From the NCBI GenBank assembly GCA_025966175.1, contig JAOPVN010000383.1:1-7033 (forward strand): DNA of 7,033 bases. Reading direction: 5' to 3'. This DNA comes from Modestobacter sp. (lineage in GTDB: Bacteria > Actinomycetota > Actinomycetes > Mycobacteriales > Geodermatophilaceae). The notes beneath the pieces are model-generated. The model did not search any database, was not told where the DNA came from, and saw only the letters and a program-made list of their open reading frames with translations. Below are positions 1-5,014 of the stretch, one piece after another. Positions within the stretch are counted from its first letter, which is position 1. Every line of letters begins with the position of its first letter. A program made the position numbers and the translations under genes.

Positions 1-291
1 CCGGGCGCCGGTGCGGCGGGCGTCGGCGTCACCGGCCGGGTCGCCGAGGGCGGCGAAGCCCCAGGAGGAGCCGACGAGCGCCCGGACCCCGAGCCCCGCG
101 GAGGTCGTCTGGACCAGGGAGCGGACGTCGCCGTCCCGCGCGGTCATCGTCTCGTACCGGCGGTCGACCAGCCGGGCGTCGGCGTACCGGGCGCCGGCCG
201 CCAGGGCGGCTTCGACGGCGGCGGCTGCTGCGTCGAACGCAGCGCCGTCCACGGCGGCGGCGGCGTCAACCACGGACGTTCCGGAGCTCAT
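1..291 (-). CDS. TldD/PmbA-family metalloprotease, N-terminal part (3' end cut off by the window)
   Basis: The minus strand reads openly for 97 codons from an ATG at 291 to the window edge. After an Ala-rich start of about 28 residues comes A34-R-Y-A-D-A-R40, then a segment with E47 and R52-D-G, then G66-L-G-V-R70 and W77-G-F79. This order is typical of the N-terminal domain of TldD/PmbA (TldE) proteins. Known members form a TldD-TldE complex that cleaves modified peptides or unfolded peptides in the cytoplasm. The HExxxH metal site that separates TldD from TldE would lie outside the window; the W-G-F segment leans slightly towards TldD. No clear Shine-Dalgarno sequence precedes the ATG, so a GTG at codon 7 or 14 is also possible. 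The hairpin at 357-396 insulates it from the stress gene upstream, so it probably has its own promoter in 292-356; a weak TTGTGC-N17-CAAAGT match lies there. I am fairly sure of the family and unsure of the exact start. Confidence 0.82.
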   Translation of the reverse strand, partial: MSSGTSVVDAAAAVDGAAFDAAAAAVEAALAAGARYADARLVDRRYETMTARDGDVRSLVQTTSAGLGVRALVGSSWGFAALGDPAGDADARRTGAR

Positions 292-356
292 TAGCCATGC
301 TCATCATCGTCGGCCAACTTTGCGCTGCCCGCCCGGCCGGCACAACCGACCGCACA

Positions 357-396
357 CGAGAGCGCCGCCCCCGGCGGACCGGGGGCGGCGCTCTCG
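357..396 (-). terminator. 18-bp perfect hairpin after the CsbD gene
   Basis: Arms 357-374 and 379-396 are perfectly complementary over 18 bp around a CGGA loop (375-378; UCCG on the transcribed strand). The hairpin starts 28 bases beyond the CsbD stop codon and ends 65 bases before the downstream TldD-like start, both on the minus strand. There is no U-tract after it, which is common for actinobacterial hairpin terminators. It most likely ends the short CsbD transcript and keeps stress-induced transcription out of the next gene. Confidence 0.8.
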
Positions 397-423
397 ACGG
401 CGGTGCTCAGTGACCGGAGGGGG

Positions 424-594
424 TCACTTGAAGATGTCCTTGACCTTCTCGCCGGCCTGCTTGGCGTTGCCGGCGGCCTGGTCCTTGTGGCCCTCCGCCT
501 GCAGGTCGCGGTCGTCGGTCGCCTTGCCGGCGGCCTCCTTGCCCTCACCTGCCAGCTCCTGGGCCTTGTCCTTCATCTTGTCGATGCCGCTCAC
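424..594 (-). CDS. csbD: CsbD-family general stress protein
   Basis: A 56-residue, highly charged, Lys/Glu/Asp/Ala/Gly-rich protein that starts VSGIDKMKDKAQ, continues with E-L-A-G-E-G-K and A-A-G-K-A-T-D-D, and ends E-K-V-K-D-I-F-K. This is the CsbD-like pattern: a short hydrophilic protein with K/A/G/E repeats, no signal peptide and no membrane helix. The length is usual for actinobacterial members. The family is named after a Bacillus subtilis gene of the sigma-B regulon; its biochemical role is unknown. I chose the GTG at 594 because AAGGAGG (606-600) sits five bases upstream and a SigB-like promoter lies just beyond. The frame is open further upstream (to about 792), but that part is Arg-rich and the promoter lies inside it. 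It is transcribed as a single gene, divergently from the ABC importer, and is followed by a strong hairpin. Confidence 0.9.
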   Translation of the reverse strand: MSGIDKMKDKAQELAGEGKEAAGKATDDRDLQAEGHKDQAAGNAKQAGEKVKDIFK

Positions 595-599
595 GTCGT

Positions 600-606
600 C
601 CTCCTT
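600..606 (-). promoter_or_regulatory. Ribosome binding site of the CsbD gene
   Basis: AAGGAGG on the minus strand lies five bases before the GTG at 594. It is a near-perfect Shine-Dalgarno sequence and is the main reason for choosing this start over the longer in-frame opening. Confidence 0.85.
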
Positions 607-630
607 CGTCCGTTGGCGTCGCACGAGGCA

Positions 631-656
631 ATACCCGGGGCGGCGCAGGCGCACAC
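631..656 (-). promoter_or_regulatory. SigB-type stress promoter of the CsbD gene
   Basis: Reading the minus strand, GTGT (656-653) is followed by a 16-base spacer and GGGTAT (636-631). The consensus for actinobacterial SigB/SigF-type stress sigma factors is GNNT, or GTTT, then 14-16 bases, then GGGTAT or GGGTAC; the -10 matches fully and the -35 matches the G and T positions. Transcription would start near 624, giving a leader of about 30 bases that contains the Shine-Dalgarno sequence. The distance to the gene and the CsbD family's known link to sigma-B both support the call. No start-site data are available here. Confidence 0.7.
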
Positions 657-808
657 CTGGCGATTTCAGTAGGTTCACGAGGTTGATCATCTTCTCCGGC
701 ACTAGGGTGGTTCCGCCGGAAACTCTGCGGTCCGACCCGCGCCATCGCGAGGAAGTTTCGTGGATGCTCCGGTGGTCGTGAGCACAGGTCACAAAATGAT
801 GACGGCCG

Positions 809-838
809 TGGACTGCCTCTGGCGGGTCTGCCTAGGGT
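809..838 (+). promoter_or_regulatory. Possible promoter of the substrate-binding protein gene
   Basis: TGGACT (809-814), 18 bases, then TAGGGT (833-838) resembles a housekeeping promoter: the -35 keeps T, G, A and C of TTGACA, and the -10 fits TANNNT. The start would be near 845, leaving a leader of about 126 bases. The AT-richer patch just upstream fits a promoter. This is a weak match made by eye; other placements are possible. Confidence 0.35.
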
Positions 839-954
839 CTGGCCGTCGCTCCCTGTCGACAGAGTCCTGACAGTGGGCGTCCACGCAAGCAGCCAGTCCG
901 CCCGGTGTTTCCCCGGACGGTCAGACATGAACGTTCCCCCCGCAGGTGCGGGTC

Positions 955-961
955 GAGGAGG
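955..961 (+). promoter_or_regulatory. Ribosome binding site deciding the GTG start of the binding-protein gene
   Basis: GAGGAGG lies nine bases before the GTG at 971. It supports that start over the upstream in-frame GTG at 905, which would put 22 Arg-rich residues in front of the lipoprotein signal peptide. A small CCCGC/GCGGG hairpin (939-952) ends two bases before it. Confidence 0.85.
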
Positions 962-970
962 CATTCGAAC

Positions 971-2704
971 GTGAAGTTGAGCAAGCGCAGCGCGGTGCTC
1001 ATCGCCACCGGGGCCGCCGGCGCGATGGCGCTGTCGGCGTGCGGTGGCGGCAGTGGCAGCGGTGGGGACAACTCCGGCAGCGGCAGTGGGCAGATCGTCT
1101 TCGGTGAGTCCACCGACTTCCCGGAGAACCTGTTCCCGTTGATCTCGGCCGGCAACGCGACCTCGGTGGCCAACATCGAGGCCCAGTTGCTGCCGCAGAC
1201 CTACGAGATCCAGCCGGACTTCACGGTCAAGTGGAACGAGGAGCTCCTCACCGAGGAGCCGGTCTCCCAGGTCAGCGGCAACACCCAGACCGTGACCTAC
1301 CACCTCAACCCGGATGCGGTCTGGAGTGACGGCAAGCCGATCACCTCGGACGACTTCGACCTGAGCTGGCGGCTGCAGAAGTCCTCCGACCCCGCCGCCG
1401 GCGGCTGCGCGGACCTGCTGAGCACCAGCGGCTACGACCAGATCACCGGCGTCCAGGGCGCGGACAACGGCAAGACCGTCAGCGTCACCTACTCCCCGCC
1501 GTTCGCCGACTGGCAGGCCTCGTTCGCCGGCAACAACAGCCCGCTCTTCCCGGCCCACATCATGGACAAGTCGACCCCGGAGGAGCTCTGCGCGCAGACC
1601 GCCGCCGGTTGGCCGATCGCCGATGGTCTGCCCAGCGACATCTCCGGCGGCCCCTGGCAGCTGAAGAAGGAGAACATCGACGTCGGTGCCCAGACCGTCG
1701 TCCTGACCCCGAACGAGAACTACTGGGGTGCCAAGCCCAAGGTGGCCCGGCTGATCTACCAGAACATCGGCAATGACCCGACCACCGCGGTCCAGGGTCT
1801 GTCGAACGGCGAGCTGAACATGATCTACCCGCAGCCGCAGCTGGACCTGGTCGATCAGATCAAGAACCTCGAGCCCAACGTCACGAACGCAGTGAACTTC
1901 GGCCTGTCGTTCGAACACCTCGACTTCAACACCACCGACCCGCACCTGGCCGACGTGAACGTGCGCAAGGCGTTCGCGCTCGCGCTCGACCGTCAGCAGA
2001 TCGTCGACCAGACCGTCGGCCAGTTCTCCTCCGACGCGCAGCTCCTGAACAACCGGCTGTGGGAGACCAACCAGCCGGAGTACCGGGACAACGCGCCCAA
2101 GGAGTACGACGCGCCGGACCCGGCGGCCGCCAAGGCGCTGCTGGAGCAGTCGGGCTACACGCTGGGCGCGGACGGCATCTACACGCACCCCACCCGTGGC
2201 CGGCTCTCGATCCGGATCGACACCACCGCGACCAACCCGCTGCGTCAGACGACGATCGAGGTGATGATCCCGCAGCTGAAGGCAGCCGGGATCGAGGCGT
2301 CCTTCAACGCGAACACCGACATCTTCGCCGGGCCGGACAAGCCGACCAGCCTCATCGCCGGCGGCTTCCAGGCGGCGCTGTTCGCCTGGGTGGGGAATCC
2401 GTTCGTCTCCTCGCAGCCGCCGATCTACCAGTCGCCGAAGGGTGACGCCGTGGGGCAGAACTACTCCCGCATCGGCACCCCGGAGATCGACGCCCTGCTC
2501 GCCCAGCTGGTCGTGACGCCCGAGCGGGACAAGCAGGTGGAGATCACCAACCAGGTCGACACCCTCCTGTGGGACCAGATGGCGACGATCCCGCTGTACC
2601 AGAAGCCCACCTTCATCGCGTACAGCAGCACGATCAAGGGCGTCGAGGACAACCCGACCCAGGCCGGCCCGATGTGGAACTCCTCCACCTGGACGGCGCA
2701 GTGA
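971..2704 (+). CDS. ABC importer substrate-binding lipoprotein, family 5 (DppA/OppA type)
   Basis: This 577-residue protein is the extracytoplasmic receptor of the importer encoded downstream. It starts with a lipoprotein signal peptide: K2, K5 and R6, a hydrophobic stretch (about 8-20) and the lipobox L21-S-A-C24, so C24 is the likely lipid-anchored residue. A Gly/Ser linker (25-40) follows. The family 5 solute-binding domain (SBP_bac_5) fills the rest; its signature is clear at about 110-129, with Y-H-L-N then W118-S-D-G and I124-T-S-D-D. C146 and C207 could pair as a disulfide outside the cell. Family members bind peptides, nickel or other solutes; the sequence alone does not give the substrate. 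By overall style it resembles the actinobacterial LpqW-like branch, but I hold that loosely. The start is set by the GAGGAGG at 955-961 and the signal peptide. Two strong hairpins follow the stop codon. Confidence 0.93.
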   Translation: MKLSKRSAVLIATGAAGAMALSACGGGSGSGGDNSGSGSGQIVFGESTDFPENLFPLISAGNATSVANIEAQLLPQTYEIQPDFTVKWNEELLTEEPVSQVSGNTQTVTYHLNPDAVWSDGKPITSDDFDLSWRLQKSSDPAAGGCADLLSTSGYDQITGVQGADNGKTVSVTYSPPFADWQASFAGNNSPLFPAHIMDKSTPEELCAQTAAGWPIADGLPSDISGGPWQLKKENIDVGAQTVVLTPNENYWGAKPKVARLIYQNIGNDPTTAVQGLSNGELNMIYPQPQLDLVDQIKNLEPNVTNAVNFGLSFEHLDFNTTDPHLADVNVRKAFALALDRQQIVDQTVGQFSSDAQLLNNRLWETNQPEYRDNAPKEYDAPDPAAAKALLEQSGYTLGADGIYTHPTRGRLSIRIDTTATNPLRQTTIEVMIPQLKAAGIEASFNANTDIFAGPDKPTSLIAGGFQAALFAWVGNPFVSSQPPIYQSPKGDAVGQNYSRIGTPEIDALLAQLVVTPERDKQVEITNQVDTLLWDQMATIPLYQKPTFIAYSSTIKGVEDNPTQAGPMWNSSTWTAQ

Positions 2705-2751
2705 CCTCCGGGTCGCTCTCCTGAACGGGCACTGAGCACCACCGCACCACT

Positions 2752-2792
2752 CCGGTCCGGCGCCGCCGCCTCCGCGGCGGCGCCGGATCCGG
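2752..2792 (+). terminator. First of two tandem hairpins after the binding-protein gene
   Basis: Arms 2756-2769 and 2774-2787 form a perfect 14-bp GC stem around a CTCC loop. CCGG (2752-2755) can also pair with CCGG (2789-2792), with T2788 bulged, extending the stem to 18 bp. It begins 47 bases after the stop codon and has no U-tract. It can act as a terminator, a partial terminator, or a block against 3' exonucleases that protects the binding-protein message. Confidence 0.75.
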
Positions 2793-2793
2793 A

Positions 2794-2832
2794 CGCCGCG
2801 GCCCCCGGGTCCTTGCCCCGGGGGCCGTGGCG
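2794..2832 (+). terminator. Second of two tandem hairpins after the binding-protein gene
   Basis: Arms 2794-2809 and 2817-2832 pair over 16 bp with a single G-U, around a 7-base loop (TCCTTGC). It starts one base after the first hairpin ends. Two stable stems in series point to strong termination, or to deliberate reduction of read-through into the permease genes. Confidence 0.75.
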
Positions 2833-3005
2833 CGTCCCCCGGAAGGTGACAGTGCCGCGTCGGTCGGGTCACCCCCTGGTCGCCCGCCGGGCACCCCGCA
2901 CGCTCGCTCCCCACCGCCCTCGCGGAACCCGCGCAGAGGCCGGACAGATGCTGTGAACTGGTCGTTCCCGCCGGACGACTTCCGCTGTCGGCGTAAGGTC
3001 ATCGC
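2833..3005. other. Rest of the gap before the first permease
   Basis: Together with the tandem hairpins this forms a 301-base gap without a credible gene. Besides the -10-like element next to the permease start, it holds three small inverted repeats: GGTGAC/GTCACC (2845-2850 and 2868-2873), GCCCG-C-CGGGC (2882-2892) and CGCGG-AAC-CCGCG (2921-2933). They may be chance in such GC-rich DNA or operators for a second promoter. Confidence 0.45.
2994..2999 (+). promoter_or_regulatory. -10-like element placed for leaderless transcription of the first permease
   Basis: TAAGGT fits TANNNT, and its last T lies exactly seven bases before the A of the permease ATG (3006), which would then be the transcription start. 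This is the usual geometry of leaderless actinobacterial genes. The -35 is poor (CGGACG, 2972-2977, spacer 16). The same bases include AAGG (2995-2998), seven bases before the ATG, which could instead be a weak ribosome site. I see no better Shine-Dalgarno sequence here. Confidence 0.45.
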
Positions 3006-3995
3006 ATGTTCTTCTTCACGATCCGACGGGTCATTTCCGCCGTCCTCGTGTTGCTGGCCAGCTCTTTCCTGGTCTTTGCCCTGTGCGCAGTGTCCTTCGA
3101 CCCGCTGTCGAAGTACTACAACCTGAACCCCCGGCCGCCGCAGGCGTTCTTCGACAATCTGCGCGTGCAGCTGGGGCTCGACGACAACTTCTTCGTCCGG
3201 TACTGGCACTGGCTGACCGGCGTCCTCACCGGGGACTTCGGTCAGACCGTCAACGGCACCCCGGTGAGCGACCAGCTGCCCGGACGAGTGCTGGTGACCG
3301 GCCGGATGATCCTGCTGGCCGTGCTCCTGGCCGTGGTGCTGGCGATCGTGGTGGGCGTGATCGGTGCCGTCCGCCAGTACAAGCCGTCGGACTACACGTT
3401 CACCTTCATCGCCTACCTGCTCATCGCCCTGCCGACCTTCTGGTTCGCGGCGCTGCTCAAGGAGTTCGTGGCCGGGGGCATCAACGACCTGTTCGGCAGC
3501 CAGGTGCTCTACACGATCGGCGAGGAGACACCCGGGCTCCGGCTGTATGCCACCGGCTGGGAACTCTGGTCCGACCGGCTGGGGCACCTGATCCTGCCCA
3601 CGGTCAGCCTCGCGCTGCTCTCGTTCGCGGCGTGGAGTCGTTTCCAGCGCGCGGCGATGCTCGACGTGCTCGGCTCGGACTACCTGCGGCTGGCCCGCGC
3701 CAAGGGCCTCACCTACCGGCGCACGGTGATCAAGCACGGGCTGCGCAACGCGCTCATCCCGCTCACCACCGTGGTCGCGCTCGGGATCGGGACCCTGTTC
3801 GGTGGCGCGATCATCACCGAGCGGGTCTTCGTCTGGCACGGGATGGGGGAGTACCTCCTCAACGACGGCATCGGCAACAACGACATCAACGTGGTCCTGG
3901 GCTGGCTGCTGGTGAGTGCGACCGCGGTGGTCCTGTTGAACCTCGTCGCCGACTTGCTCTACGCGGTCCTGGACCCGCGGATCCGACTGGCCTGA
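3006..3995 (+). CDS. ABC importer permease subunit 1 (DppB/OppB type)
   Basis: A 329-residue integral membrane protein, usual length for the family. About six membrane helices are visible: 8-30, 101-122, 131-152, 192-212, 251-272 and 296-323. The large outer loop after helix 1 carries G76-D-F-G and T85-P-V, conserved in DppB/OppB proteins. The cytoplasmic EAA-type coupling segment that contacts the ATPases is at about 225-252, with D225-Y-L-R-L-A-R-A-K-G-L235 and the end N-A-L-I-P-L. Together with the second permease it forms the translocation channel. The gene follows the tandem hairpins and a possible leaderless promoter, and lies 29 bases before the second permease, so it is probably first in the B-C-D-F part of the operon. 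The ATG is chosen because the hydrophobic helix starts right after it and nothing upstream looks coding. Confidence 0.93.
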   Translation: MFFFTIRRVISAVLVLLASSFLVFALCAVSFDPLSKYYNLNPRPPQAFFDNLRVQLGLDDNFFVRYWHWLTGVLTGDFGQTVNGTPVSDQLPGRVLVTGRMILLAVLLAVVLAIVVGVIGAVRQYKPSDYTFTFIAYLLIALPTFWFAALLKEFVAGGINDLFGSQVLYTIGEETPGLRLYATGWELWSDRLGHLILPTVSLALLSFAAWSRFQRAAMLDVLGSDYLRLARAKGLTYRRTVIKHGLRNALIPLTTVVALGIGTLFGGAIITERVFVWHGMGEYLLNDGIGNNDINVVLGWLLVSATAVVLLNLVADLLYAVLDPRIRLA

Positions 3996-4024
3996 GCCGC
4001 CGTCCCCAAGAGAGAAGGCATTCC

Positions 4025-4990
4025 ATGGCCACCACCCAGGCGACCACGGCATCGGCCGGGGCAACGCTGACCACCGCGCCGGGCGGTCCGGACACCGGCG
4101 GCGCCGAGCGCGAGTTCGGCGTCAAGGCCCGCAGCCAGCGCCAGCAGATCGTCCGCCGCTTCCTGCGCAACAAGGTCGGCATGACCGGCCTGATCATCTT
4201 CGTGCTGATGCTGGTGTTCGGCTTCATCGGGCCGCTGGTCTACGGCGTCCACTACGCCGACCAGAACGTGAACGCCCAGTCCGTGGGTCCCGGCGTCGCC
4301 GGCTACCCGCTGGGCAGTGACGAGATCGGCCGCGACGAGCTCGCCGGCCTCATGCAGGGGGTTCAGCGCTCGCTGTTCATCGTGCTGCTCTATGTCGTCA
4401 TCGCCCTGCCGCTCGGCCTGCTCGTGGGTGCCCTGGCCGGCTACTTCGGCCGGTGGATCGACAGCGTGCTGATGCGCATCGTCGACCTCATCCTCACCGT
4501 CCCGCTGCTGGTCGTGCTCCTCGTGGTCTCCAGCAACTTCCCCAGCTCCCGCACGCCACTGGGCGTGGGGATCATCCTGGGGTTGTTCGGCTGGCTGGAC
4601 CTGGCCCGCATCGTGCGCAGCCAGTTCCTCTCGCTGCGGGAGAAGGAGTACGTCGAGGCGGCGCACTCCCTCGGCGCGTCCAACAGCCGGATCATCTTCA
4701 AGCACCTGATCCCCAATGCGCTGGGCTCGCTGATCGTCTGGACGACGTTGGCCGCAGCGACCGCGATCATCCTCGAGGCGTCACTGACCTACCTCGGGTT
4801 CGGCGTCAACGGCGCGGGTCAGACCTCCCTGGGCCGGTTGGTCTCCGATGGCGTCCAGGCCGCCAGCACCCGTCCCTGGCTGTTCTACTTCCCCGGCATC
4901 ACCCTGCTGATCATCGTGCTGTCGATCAATCTGATCGGCGACGGGATCCGGGATGCCTTCGACCCGAGCAACCGCCGCGTGCGGGCCTGA
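4025..4990 (+). CDS. ABC importer permease subunit 2 (DppC/OppC type)
   Basis: A 321-residue membrane protein and the second half of the channel. A Thr/Ala/Gly-rich cytoplasmic tail (1-32) precedes the usual R-R-F-L-R-N-K (44-50) and helix 1 (about 52-74), matching the short N-terminal domain called OppC_N. The outer loop carries P95-L-G-S-D-E-I-G-R-D104, the DppC/OppC signature. It is followed by E-L-A-G-L-M, where many relatives have Ser-Arg-Leu. Further helices lie at about 116-140, 146-169, 179-197, 232-257 and 288-305. The EAA coupling loop is canonical: E211-A-A-H-S-L-G217, then H227-L-I-P230. GAGAAGG (4012-4018) lies six bases before the ATG and supports the start. It is 29 bases after the first permease and 24 before the first ATPase, so it is surely co-transcribed with both. 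Confidence 0.93.
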   Translation: MATTQATTASAGATLTTAPGGPDTGGAEREFGVKARSQRQQIVRRFLRNKVGMTGLIIFVLMLVFGFIGPLVYGVHYADQNVNAQSVGPGVAGYPLGSDEIGRDELAGLMQGVQRSLFIVLLYVVIALPLGLLVGALAGYFGRWIDSVLMRIVDLILTVPLLVVLLVVSSNFPSSRTPLGVGIILGLFGWLDLARIVRSQFLSLREKEYVEAAHSLGASNSRIIFKHLIPNALGSLIVWTTLAAATAIILEASLTYLGFGVNGAGQTSLGRLVSDGVQAASTRPWLFYFPGITLLIIVLSINLIGDGIRDAFDPSNRRVRA

Positions 4991-5014
4991 CAGCACCAAG
5001 TGACGGAGAGCTCC

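Larger units (their letters stand above)
595..970. other. Divergent regulatory region between the CsbD gene and the importer
   Basis: This 376-base stretch holds no convincing gene. On the minus strand it contains the SigB-like promoter and ribosome site of the CsbD gene. Towards the importer I see, in order: CTAGGGT at 702-708, repeated exactly at 832-838; the small inverted repeat TTCCG-C-CGGAA (711-721); an AT-richer patch around 790-802; the spaced palindrome GTGA-N7-TCAC (778-792); the 10-bp palindrome CTGTCGACAG (853-862); a small hairpin CCCGC-AGGT-GCGGG (939-952); and the Shine-Dalgarno sequence of the binding-protein gene. The cluster of symmetric motifs suggests regulator binding, but no regulator can be named. 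Confidence 0.6.

Noticed and set aside
11..781. Plus-strand open frame of 256 codons at the left edge
   Set aside because: It lies opposite the TldD-like and CsbD genes and crosses their terminator and promoter; the product is Arg/Ala/Ser-rich without a domain.
905..970. Longer start for the binding protein at GTG 905
   Set aside because: It would place 22 Arg-rich residues before the signal peptide and has no ribosome site as good as GAGGAGG before 971.
545..2914. A 789-codon open frame on the minus strand, antisense to the binding-protein gene
   Set aside because: Its product is Arg/Gly/Val-rich with no recognisable domain, and it mirrors the codon pattern of the real gene opposite. Long antisense frames are expected in GC-rich coding DNA. 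It also runs through the CsbD gene region in another frame.
2827..3126. Possible 99-codon gene in the gap before the first permease
   Set aside because: It overlaps the permease by 121 bases, is Pro/Arg/Ser-rich, begins inside the second hairpin, and has no ribosome site or domain.
3083..4024. In-frame upstream extension of the second permease through the first permease gene
   Set aside because: This part is an Arg/Pro-rich out-of-frame reading of the first permease; the ATG at 4025 has its own ribosome site.
2634..4064. A 476-codon minus-strand open frame opposite the first permease
   Set aside because: It has a low-complexity Gln/Glu/His/Arg-rich product typical of the antisense of membrane-protein codons, no ribosome site and no domain.
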